From Microbacterium galbinum (GTDB lineage: Bacteria > Actinomycetota > Actinomycetes > Actinomycetales > Microbacteriaceae), in NCBI RefSeq assembly GCF_023101185.1, contig NZ_CP078077.1, forward strand, positions 1,517,630 to 1,581,629: a DNA stretch of 64,000 nucleotides, written 5' to 3'. Positions 22,655 to 30,566 of this stretch are shown piece by piece. Position 1 is the stretch's first letter. Every line of letters starts with the position of its first letter. Below the pieces are notes generated by a model, which saw only the letters and a list, made by a program, of their open reading frames with translations, was not told the origin of the DNA and did no database searches. The position numbers and the translations under genes are program-made.

Positions 22655-24205
22655 ATGAGAACCCTCTCTCGTCGTGCCCGTCGGCGTGCCCTCGCGACCC
22701 TGAGCGTGGCCGCCCTCACCTCCCTCGCCCTTCTGCCCTCGATCGCGGTCGCCGAGGCCGATCCCGATCCCGCGCTGCTCGGTGAGCCGACCCCGTTCCT
22801 GATCGAGAGCCTCAGCGCTCCCGGCAAGGTGATCGAGATCGGAAACCCGAACGCGCAGACCACCGTGCCCGACAGCACGCGTGCGGCCGCGGCGGTGTTC
22901 CCGTTCGCGAAGACCCCGGCCGAGCTCAGCGCCCAGGCCGTGCTCGCCTACCCGGTCGAGGGCGCGAGCAACACCTTCGTGCTCGCGAACGACGATGGCC
23001 AGGTGCTCGCCCGCCGCGCGAACGACGACCCGAACTTCCGCTACCTCACGCTCCCCGGCGTGACGCTCGACGAGGCCGCCGCGAACCCGCTCGCGCAGTG
23101 GACCGTGAGCGACGCCGGCAACGGCTACAGCTACCTGCGCGGCGTGCAGGCGTACGGCAACGGCGCGATCGCCGGCCTCGACATGTACAACTGGGCGACG
23201 GCGGCGGGCAGCGAGGTGCAGACCTACGACGCCGGCGGCGCGAACGTGCAGAAGTGGCGGATGCATCCGCTCACCGCCACCGTCGAGACCCACCAGCAGC
23301 GCGTCGACACGGGCACGACGCCCGCGTTCCCGACGGCGCTGACCGGGAAGTACTCGTGGGGTCTCACCGCCCCGCTCGCGAACATCGCGTGGAACGCGCC
23401 GGCATCCGACGTCTGGAACACCGACGGCACGGTGACCGTCGAGGGCACCGGCACCGGATACTTCGGCGAGACCGTGCCCGTGACGGCGGAGTACCTCGTC
23501 GGTTCGCTGGGCGGCGCGGCCGACGCGACCATGTCGGGCTACGTGGGCCAGACGCTCAAGGAGCTGCAGATGCACGCGCCGACGCACGTCGAGCGCACGA
23601 TCTCGGGCTCGACGACGACGGTGCGCGCGAAGGTCACGTGGGACTGGGCATCCGTCGCCGCCGATGCGACGGCATCCGCCGGCACCATCGAGGTCCCCGC
23701 CACCGCGGCCACCGGCTTCGACGCCCGCCTCGTCATCACGATCGCGCCCGCCGAGAGCGTGAACATCCTGCGCGGCGCCGGCATCCACTACGGCTACACG
23801 CACATGAACGGCACGAACTTCCGCCTGACCGACGGCAATCGCACGGTCACCGGGTTCGACGACTGGCGCAGCGGCGGGGCCGCGAACCGCGTCAACCCGA
23901 ACACGGTGAGCTTCTACTTCGACCAGCCGCGCCAGCTCACGGGCGCCGGGGTCTTCGACCTCAACGGCCTGAAGAACGTCGGCGGGGTGACGGTGCAGTA
24001 CCGCGATCTCATCGGCGGCTGGATCGACATGCCCACGGATGCCGTCGCCTGGCCGTACGTGAACCAGACGCCCGACCTGAGCCTCGAGTTCGAGAGCACC
24101 CCCGTGCTCGCCACCGGCCTGCGCGTGATCATCACGAACAAGGCGAGCAGCAACTGGATGAGCCTGTCCGAGATCGAGGCCTACGGCCCCGCGCTCGTCG
24201 GCTGA
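22655..24205 (+). CDS. Secreted protein of carbohydrate-binding-type domains, no catalytic domain
   Basis: This 516-residue protein has a signal peptide (about 1-32, 'TSLALLPSIAVA'). It then holds a beta-rich segment with 'GLDMYNWATAAGSEVQTYDA' resembling a ricin-type beta-trefoil (about 40-205), a Big_4-type bacterial Ig domain ('PTALTGKYSWGLT' to 'VTAEYLVG', about 215-290), a further beta segment, and a C-terminal F5/8 (discoidin) domain with 'VNPNTVSFYFDQPRQL' to 'SLSEIEAYGP'. These modules usually sit behind glycoside hydrolases, yet no hydrolase is present. A GAAAGGA ribosome-binding site precedes ATG 22655. It stands 38 bp before a sortase-anchored phosphoesterase and is probably co-transcribed with it. 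Confidence 0.8.
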   Translation: MRTLSRRARRRALATLSVAALTSLALLPSIAVAEADPDPALLGEPTPFLIESLSAPGKVIEIGNPNAQTTVPDSTRAAAAVFPFAKTPAELSAQAVLAYPVEGASNTFVLANDDGQVLARRANDDPNFRYLTLPGVTLDEAAANPLAQWTVSDAGNGYSYLRGVQAYGNGAIAGLDMYNWATAAGSEVQTYDAGGANVQKWRMHPLTATVETHQQRVDTGTTPAFPTALTGKYSWGLTAPLANIAWNAPASDVWNTDGTVTVEGTGTGYFGETVPVTAEYLVGSLGGAADATMSGYVGQTLKELQMHAPTHVERTISGSTTTVRAKVTWDWASVAADATASAGTIEVPATAATGFDARLVITIAPAESVNILRGAGIHYGYTHMNGTNFRLTDGNRTVTGFDDWRSGGAANRVNPNTVSFYFDQPRQLTGAGVFDLNGLKNVGGVTVQYRDLIGGWIDMPTDAVAWPYVNQTPDLSLEFESTPVLATGLRVIITNKASSNWMSLSEIEAYGPALVG

Positions 24206-24243
24206 CCCCCTCTCCCTTCTTTCCCTTCTCCCTGAGGAAGACC

Positions 24244-27033
24244 ATGACCTCCCCCACTTCGCGCCGCCCGTGGCGCGCCCTCTCCGCCGCGGTCATCACC
24301 GCCGGCCTTCTCGCCGCGCCCGTCGTTCCGGCGGCTGCGGCCGATTCGACCGATTCGATCGGGGATGCGCTGGCGCAGGCATCCGCTGTCATCGCCGATG
24401 AGATGCGCTCGAGCTTCGTGCTGCCGGTGCTGCCCGATACGCAGTTCTATTCGCGGTACAGCGCCTCGCAGTTCTACCCGAAGTACGACACGAACCCGTT
24501 CGAGGTGCAGACCGACTGGATCGTTGAGCACCAGGATGACCTCAACGTGCCGTTCGTTGTGCACGTCGGCGACGTCGTCGACCAGCAGTGGGTGACGGGC
24601 GAGTGGGATGCCGCGGCCAAGGCCATGCAGAAGCTCACCGACGGGGGTGTGCCGTACTCGGTCGTTCCCGGCAACCACGACGTCGCCGACATGAACGCAC
24701 GGTCGTCGGAGGCGAACTCGTGGCAGTACCTGCAGCGGTTCGACGCGGGGCGCATGGCCGCGCAGGGCGGTGAGACGTTCGTCGACAGCTTCCAGAACGG
24801 GCTCTCGACGGCGTACATCTTCGAGGCCGAGGGGCACGAGTGGATGTCGCTCGCGCTCGCGTGGAACGCCTCGGCCGACACGTTCGCGTGGGCGCAGCGC
24901 GTGCTCGACGCGAACCCGGGTATTCCGGTGATCCTGTCGTCGCACGCGGTGATCAACATCGCGCTCGACCAGACGTCGCCGGCGGACTGGTGGTGGGGCG
25001 AGGAGCTGTGGAACCAGCTGATCCGCTCGAATGACGAGATCATCATGACGGTCAACGGGCACTTCCACGGCACCACGATGCGCGAGCGCACGAACGACTT
25101 CGGTCACCCGGTGTACCAGGTGCTCACCGACTACCAGATGGCGGCCGACGGCGGCAACGGATACATGACGCTGTTCGAGTTCGACCTCACCAACGACCGC
25201 ATCGACGTCGAGTCGGTGTCGCCGTGGGTGACGGTGAAGGACAAGGAGTCGCTGACCGCGAACGACACTCCGGTGCTGGATGGGAAGTGGCAGTCGTTCT
25301 CTCTGGCTCTCGATTTCGAATCGCGGTTCGGATACTCGCCGGTTGCCGGTTCGGAGACGAAGGGCGACCTGTCGGAGCGGGCCAAGGAGATCGTCCTGGA
25401 GGGCTGGGACGGCACCGGCGTCGGCGAGCAGTGGGCCGCGGCGGGTCGGGCGGATGACTACGTCGCCGTCGACGGCACGGTGGCGCACTGGCGGTTCGGG
25501 TCGGTGGCGGAAGGTGTGGTGGATTCGTCCACTGAGATCCCGGATGTGGCCGGCGACAGCCCGATGTATCGCAGCGCGATCGAGAACACGGATGCTCCCG
25601 AGAAGCTCGAAGACGTGCAGGTATCCCACTCGAACGTGCCGTTCTACTCCTCGGATCGCGGAGCGGTGTGCTTCGCGGACGTGCACCGCAACGCGAGTGG
25701 TCCCGACAACATGTCGTACATCTCGACCGAGTACGGGGCGCCGGCGACGTTCGCGGATCTCTCGTCGTCTTCCGGATACACGGTCGAGGCGTTCCTGCAG
25801 CTCGACGAGGAGTGGACCGAGGCCGCCAACCGCTGGAGCGCCGCGCTGACGCGTGGCGGCGCACGCCAGTGGATCGGGATCAACGACTCGTCCGACCCGG
25901 GTGCCGGCGCCGCATGGCTCGGCATCTCGAGCCTGCGCGAGTACCAGTTCTCGGCGGGAGACAGTGACTCGCGCAACTCGTACACGCTGTGGTCGGGCGA
26001 GATCATGCAGGGGTCGTGGCACCACGTCGCGATCGTGAACGACCCTCGCGCGGACACCGCGATCATGTACGTCGATGGCGTGCCGGTGCTGCGCAACGCG
26101 TCGAACGTCGGCGGCATGATGGCCGCGGACTTCATGCCGTGGATCATCGGCGCCTCGACCTGGAACACCGAGGTCGAGCACGGCTGGCACGGGTGTGTGG
26201 GCGAGGTGCGCGTGGTGGACCACGCGCTGAGTTCGCGTGAGTTCCTGTATCAGCGGGCTGATCTTAGTTCTGTTTTCTCCGTTTCTGGTGACTTCGATGC
26301 GGTGCTGCCGTCGGATGCTGTCGTGTCGTCGTTCTCCGGGCGTGGGTTTGCCGGGTCTTCGGTGAATGTGGTGGTTGACGGGGTTTCGGTCGGGTCTACG
26401 GATGTTGCGGCCGACGGGTCGTGGACCGTTGCGCTGTCGTTGCCGATCTCGGGGTCTGGCGCGCACGCGGTGTCGTTCGTTCCGTCGATCGGGACGCGGA
26501 ATGCGGCGGCTGTCTCTGTGTCCGTGGTGATCGGTGAAGGTGCGTCGCCGTGGGCTCCGGTGGAGTCGGATCTGACGGATGCGCTGGAAGGCGTGATCTC
26601 GGTCGACCCGTCGCGTTTCGCGCCGGGGTCTACGGTTTCGGTTTCGCTGCCTGCCGGGTTCGAGGGGGCGACGGTTTATGGGTATCTGTTCTCAACGCCG
26701 GTGCCGGCTGGGTCGGGGGTTGTGGCCGGGTCTTCGGTTGAGCTGACCGTGCCGGAGTCGGTGCCGTTCGGTGAGCACCGGTTCGCGCTGTACGCCGCGG
26801 ATGGGGCGGTGATCGGGTGGGATTCGGTGACGGTCGTGGATCCGGCCGGTGGTGGCGATTTTGGCTCGGGTGGTGGATCTGCCGGTGGTGGAGCGGGTGC
26901 CGGGGCTGGTGCGTCGGATGGCTCGCTCGCGACGACCGGGGTCGATGGGTCGTGGATGCTGCTGTGGATCGCGCTCGGCGCGGGCGCGCTCGCCGCGGGC
27001 ATCACGCTGGCTCTCCGCCTGCGGCGGTCCTAG
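24244..27033 (+). CDS. Sortase-anchored metallophosphoesterase with LamG-like domain
   Basis: This 929-residue protein has a signal peptide (about 1-33). A calcineurin-like phosphoesterase domain carries metal-site motifs 'LPDTQFY' (Asp65, Gln67), 'VGDVVDQ' (Asp110), 'GNHD' (143-146), 'SSHAVIN' and 'NGHFHGT'. A LamG/concanavalin-like region (about 440-670) includes 'DYVAVDGTVAHWRFG' and 'GEIMQGSWHHVAIVNDP'. Ig-like and Gly/Ala stalk segments follow, then a sorting end: LATTG (895-899), a helix and 'RLRRS'. The last ~260 codons shift towards GGG, TCT and GTT, unlike the first part. It likely hydrolyses phosphate esters or diesters of extracellular polymers at the cell surface. Confidence 0.88.
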   Translation: MTSPTSRRPWRALSAAVITAGLLAAPVVPAAAADSTDSIGDALAQASAVIADEMRSSFVLPVLPDTQFYSRYSASQFYPKYDTNPFEVQTDWIVEHQDDLNVPFVVHVGDVVDQQWVTGEWDAAAKAMQKLTDGGVPYSVVPGNHDVADMNARSSEANSWQYLQRFDAGRMAAQGGETFVDSFQNGLSTAYIFEAEGHEWMSLALAWNASADTFAWAQRVLDANPGIPVILSSHAVINIALDQTSPADWWWGEELWNQLIRSNDEIIMTVNGHFHGTTMRERTNDFGHPVYQVLTDYQMAADGGNGYMTLFEFDLTNDRIDVESVSPWVTVKDKESLTANDTPVLDGKWQSFSLALDFESRFGYSPVAGSETKGDLSERAKEIVLEGWDGTGVGEQWAAAGRADDYVAVDGTVAHWRFGSVAEGVVDSSTEIPDVAGDSPMYRSAIENTDAPEKLEDVQVSHSNVPFYSSDRGAVCFADVHRNASGPDNMSYISTEYGAPATFADLSSSSGYTVEAFLQLDEEWTEAANRWSAALTRGGARQWIGINDSSDPGAGAAWLGISSLREYQFSAGDSDSRNSYTLWSGEIMQGSWHHVAIVNDPRADTAIMYVDGVPVLRNASNVGGMMAADFMPWIIGASTWNTEVEHGWHGCVGEVRVVDHALSSREFLYQRADLSSVFSVSGDFDAVLPSDAVVSSFSGRGFAGSSVNVVVDGVSVGSTDVAADGSWTVALSLPISGSGAHAVSFVPSIGTRNAAAVSVSVVIGEGASPWAPVESDLTDALEGVISVDPSRFAPGSTVSVSLPAGFEGATVYGYLFSTPVPAGSGVVAGSSVELTVPESVPFGEHRFALYAADGAVIGWDSVTVVDPAGGGDFGSGGGSAGGGAGAGAGASDGSLATTGVDGSWMLLWIALGAGALAAGITLALRLRRS

Positions 27034-27596
27034 CCCTCGTAGTATAGGAAGGGTCCGTTGTGCTGCTAACGCACTCGGCCTCGAGCTAAGGGCTCTCTGC
27101 CTACACTCGCCGGGGTCCATGACGTCGGCGGTCAGCACGCGACCAACGGCAGCATCTGAGGGGGCGCCGAGAACGAACTACCTGATCAATACCATCACGA
27201 ACGCACAACCGATACGAACGCAGTGTGCGCTCTAGGTCTTAGCGCGCACACTGCATGAAGGCGTCGAGGTTTGAAGCATCGAGCCGGTTGAGGGCAGGTG
27301 GACGTCACTGAAACGACTGAAGCGATGTTGGCGAGCTGATCGGGACCGAAGACCGTTAGCCGGAGGTCCAGCCAACGGACCAACTCGCGCGCCCGCAGCG
27401 CGACGCGGTCGTTCACGGCTCGCTCGCGATGGTCAGTTGACAGATGCCGACGAAGGCGCTGAACCCGTCACGGGACGGGCTGGTCGAGCAGGTGCTCGGA
27501 GTCGTGGAGCCCAGGAGGCAGAACGCGCATGAAGCCTCATCGCTTCCCGATTCGCTGGCGATCCGCGGGCAGCAAGCTCTGCTAAAGACCTTGTGT
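27034..27596. other. 563-bp gap at the left edge of the island
   Basis: No recognisable gene, tRNA or attachment site. The base composition becomes more mixed than in the host genes. The one clear structure is an 11-bp inverted repeat at 27220-27254. Short open frames on both strands have no homology I recognise and lack ribosome-binding sites; they may be decayed remnants. Confidence 0.6.
27220..27254. repeat. Perfect inverted repeat in the island-edge gap
   Basis: GCAGTGTGCGC (27220-27230) and GCGCACACTGC (27244-27254) are perfect inverses with a 13-nt loop. It could be a terminator or a recombination/operator site. Confidence 0.65.
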
Positions 27597-28532
27597 CTAC
27601 GGCATTCCAGCGAAGTTCGCACCATATGTTGCTAGGCCGAACAAGTCCGGATAAATCGAACCGTGTGTGAGACCGAACTTCGATGACAGCCTCTCTCGAA
27701 TCTCGGGCTTCGCTGAAGCCTTGATCCTCAGAGTGTAGGAAGCCTCGGACCCTTCGTTAGTGCGACGACTGAGGCTCTTCAGGAACATCGAGACAGATGT
27801 CACTTCCCTGACGTCCTTGACGGGCATCGTTTTCATATCTCCCTTCTGCCACGCGCCGGGCATGCGATATCGCGAATTTTGTCCATGGGGAAGTGAGGGG
27901 ACCCCTCCCACTAGAAAGGCCCCTTGCTGAGCGGTTATTCTCTCGTTGAGAGCCTTCGGCGGGGTCCACACAAATGGGAGGTCGGTCTCCCAGCCTGGAA
28001 TTGCGGCTTCCCCTGCCACCCAGGGGAGATCGCGTGTCCCCCACACGCTGTCAAGATCCACCAGTTTGTTATCCGCCTCGAATGCAAATAGCCGCCCGTC
28101 GGCGTCCGCCACCGGATGATGAGTCGTTGCATGAAACTTCTGCTCCGATGCAAAGAACGCTGCGACCATTTCGGAATGGCTGACGTCGATCAAGCGGGTT
28201 GGGCCACCGTAATGCTGAATGTGGGCCAATGCTTCGAGCGCGCTCCCTCCTCGATCGGGCCACGCGGTGCGCGCTTGCGACAGGAGACGGGTTTCGAACT
28301 CCACCATGCGGCGTTCCGTGGGGACAGCGTTGTCTTGGTCGCGAAGTCTCCGGTAGGCCGAGCTCAACAAGCCGTAGGAGTCCTTATGTACGCCCCGCCA
28401 AACGAGTTTGCGGTTGCCGGAGATCTCGCGAACCCGCGCGAGCTCGGCTTCCAGACTGGCCCAGCTGTCGATTGTCCGCTCCCATGCTCGGAAGTAGGAC
28501 TGGGGGTTCCATGGGGGTGACTCATCCGTCAT
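27597..28532 (-). CDS. FRG-domain protein
   Basis: This 311-residue protein has the FRG domain, named for the Phe/Trp-Arg-Gly motif: here 'VWRGVHKDSYGLLSSAYRR' (about 43-61) and 'LAHIQHYGGPTRLIDVSHSE' (about 101-120), with 'AAFFASE' after it. FRG proteins are poorly understood but are often encoded in defence islands beside restriction or BREX genes. The start is ATG 28532, with TAGTAT 6 nt upstream on the minus strand (28539-28544), so it is probably leaderless. It diverges from the mod gene with only 72 bp between the starts, suggesting joint control. The codon use is more A/T-rich than in the flanks. Confidence 0.85.
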   Translation of the reverse strand: MTDESPPWNPQSYFRAWERTIDSWASLEAELARVREISGNRKLVWRGVHKDSYGLLSSAYRRLRDQDNAVPTERRMVEFETRLLSQARTAWPDRGGSALEALAHIQHYGGPTRLIDVSHSEMVAAFFASEQKFHATTHHPVADADGRLFAFEADNKLVDLDSVWGTRDLPWVAGEAAIPGWETDLPFVWTPPKALNERITAQQGAFLVGGVPSLPHGQNSRYRMPGAWQKGDMKTMPVKDVREVTSVSMFLKSLSRRTNEGSEASYTLRIKASAKPEIRERLSSKFGLTHGSIYPDLFGLATYGANFAGMP

Positions 28533-28538
28533 ATCGGA

Positions 28539-28602
28539 ATACTAGTTGACGGGGGCGCTGCACCCAAGGGAGCGATCGAGTGCGAGCGATGCGATACTCG
28601 AT
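28539..28602. promoter_or_regulatory. Divergent leaderless promoters FRG / mod with inverted repeat
   Basis: Minus-strand TAGTAT (28539-28544) serves the FRG gene, and plus-strand GATACT (28593-28598) serves mod, 6 nt before GTG 28605. ATCGAGT (28575-28581) and ACTCGAT (28596-28602) form a 7-bp inverted repeat that overlaps the mod -10 and could be a control site. Confidence 0.55.
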
Positions 28603-28604
28603 GG

Positions 28605-30566
28605 GTGACCCACGAGTTTCGCGAAACACCCGCATCGACGAGCGACCTTCGTGAGGAGCTGAGGGCCCGGCTTGCGGATGTGGTTCCAGAGGTGATGACC
28701 GACGGGCAACTGGACATCGAGCGACTACAGGACTTGCTCGGTGATGCGACCGAGAGCGGAGTTGAACGGTTTGGGCTCTCATGGCCAGGCAAGCGACGGG
28801 CGCTCCGGGCTGCGCAGGAGCCGACTGCCGCGACGTTGCGGCCAGATTTCGCCAATTCACTCAACTGGGAATCAACGGGAAACGTCTTCATCGAAGGTGA
28901 CAATCTGGAAGTCCTGAAGATCCTTCAGCGACACTACCATGCCAAAGTCAAACTCATATATATCGACCCGCCTTATAACACCGGAAAAGACTTCATTTAT
29001 ACCGACAATTATAGGGAAGGGCTCCAAGCCTACCTCGCTTATACTGGCCAGGTTGACGCAGATGGCAAATTAAAGAGCTCCACCGCGCGGAACTCGTCGG
29101 ACAATCCTCACTATCACTCAGCGTGGTTGAATATGATGTACCCGAGACTGAAGCTCGCTCGAAATCTCCTCGCGGAAGATGGGGTGATCCTGATCTCTAT
29201 TAATGACGCGGAGCAGGCGCAACTCCGTCGCGTCTGCGACGAGATCTACGGAGAGAGTAACTTCCTCTCACAATTCATTTGGCTGAACGATGGCAACGTC
29301 GATCAACAGAGCAAGATTAAAGGCGTGCACGAGTACATACTCGCATACGCGCGAGACGCGAAGAAGTTCGCTCGTCCGGTGGTGATAGATCCGAACGTGA
29401 GCGATGGTAGCAAGCTCTATCGCGATCGGATCGAGAATTCGATTACGAAGAATGGGCCGGCAAATCCTTCTTCGGAAGTTGAACTCCCAGTTGGTTTTCC
29501 CGCCAACTTTGACTCGGGGCGGATACAAACGCGACGCAACGCTTACCCGCATGTGCTCGACGAGATTTCAGTGATCGGCGGCAGGGTATCGTCCGCCGCG
29601 AGGCTGCGAAGCGGCTGGAGTTCTCGTAACCTGCTGGATCTCTTCATTCGTAACGGGTGTTCACCTATCGAGGACGCAGATGGGCGCAGCACCTGGTTCG
29701 AGCTCAGAGAGAGCGGCGCAATTTACATGATCAAGCAACGCGCACAAAATCAGGGCCATGTGTTGTCGGTGCTTCGTAACATGGGCACGACTAAACAGAA
29801 CAGTTCACTTCTCTCTTCCTGGGGGCTCGAGTTCTCCTATCCGAAGCCGGTTGGTCTGATCGAATATTTGGTGACAGTGTTCACGCGAGCAGACGAAGAT
29901 GCGCTCGTTCTCGACTTCTTCTCCGGATCTGCGACGACGGCTCATGCTGTAATGTCGGCGAATCAACGCGATGGCGGCCGGCGCCGCCACATGCAAGTCC
30001 AGCTTCCGGAGCCTCTTCAGAATTCGGGGGACGCGACTATTGCGGACCTGTCCCGAACTCGCATCATTCGAGCGGGGGAAACCCTTGCAGCCTTGTGGAA
30101 AAATCAGCTTCGGTATGATGGAGAGGCTGAGCTAGACGTCGGTTTCCGTGCCTACAAGCTCTCTGAAACAAACTTCTCGAAGTGGTCGATTTCGAGCGAC
30201 ATCGAAGTCGATACGCTCCAGCGTCACCTCCTCAGTCTTCGGAAAGGCGCGGCCGGCGGGGCCACTATCGACGATTTACTGACCGAGATTCTCCTGAAGC
30301 AAGGCTACTCATTAACAGAGGCGGTCTCTTCGACTGAGATCGCCGGTCTCGATGTGCGACTTGTTCGAGACCAGGAGGGCGGTATAGCCCTCCTGGCGTA
30401 CCTCGACGAAGGGGTTAAGCCGGCTATCGAGCAGCTACGTGCGCTGGTTGAAGAGGCGCCGCGGCGGATCGTAGTGCTCGAAGACGCGTTCCGGGGTGAC
30501 GACGAACTCAAGACCAACCTGATTCAGATCGCAAAGAGTCAAGGTATCGAGGTCTGGACGGCGTGA
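28605..30566 (+). CDS. mod: Type III restriction-modification methyltransferase subunit
   Basis: This 653-residue N6-adenine methyltransferase has catalytic DPPY (121-124) in 'IYIDPPYNTGKDF' and the SAM-binding segment later in the chain, 'LDFFSGSATTAHAVM'. That is the beta-class order typical of type III Mod proteins, which also recognise the target site. An N-terminal region (1-90) precedes 'VFIEGDNLEVLK'. The family normally works with Res for restriction and alone for modification. The start is GTG 28605, 6 nt after GATACT, so it is leaderless. It overlaps res by 4 bp (GTGA, 30563-30566). The target sequence cannot be predicted here. Confidence 0.93.
   Translation: MTHEFRETPASTSDLREELRARLADVVPEVMTDGQLDIERLQDLLGDATESGVERFGLSWPGKRRALRAAQEPTAATLRPDFANSLNWESTGNVFIEGDNLEVLKILQRHYHAKVKLIYIDPPYNTGKDFIYTDNYREGLQAYLAYTGQVDADGKLKSSTARNSSDNPHYHSAWLNMMYPRLKLARNLLAEDGVILISINDAEQAQLRRVCDEIYGESNFLSQFIWLNDGNVDQQSKIKGVHEYILAYARDAKKFARPVVIDPNVSDGSKLYRDRIENSITKNGPANPSSEVELPVGFPANFDSGRIQTRRNAYPHVLDEISVIGGRVSSAARLRSGWSSRNLLDLFIRNGCSPIEDADGRSTWFELRESGAIYMIKQRAQNQGHVLSVLRNMGTTKQNSSLLSSWGLEFSYPKPVGLIEYLVTVFTRADEDALVLDFFSGSATTAHAVMSANQRDGGRRRHMQVQLPEPLQNSGDATIADLSRTRIIRAGETLAALWKNQLRYDGEAELDVGFRAYKLSETNFSKWSISSDIEVDTLQRHLLSLRKGAAGGATIDDLLTEILLKQGYSLTEAVSSTEIAGLDVRLVRDQEGGIALLAYLDEGVKPAIEQLRALVEEAPRRIVVLEDAFRGDDELKTNLIQIAKSQGIEVWTA

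Noticed and set aside
23098..24243. N-terminal extension of the phosphoesterase frame back to 23098
   Set aside because: It overlaps the upstream secreted gene in another frame and has shadow composition. The signal peptide begins at 24244.
27034..27596. tRNA or attachment site for the island
   Set aside because: I looked for a cloverleaf and for direct repeats shared with the right edge near 37.38 kb and saw neither. No integrase is present.
27195..27635. Short open frames on both strands in the island-edge gap
   Set aside because: 60-75 codons, no ribosome-binding site, Cys/Ser/Arg-rich, no recognisable family.
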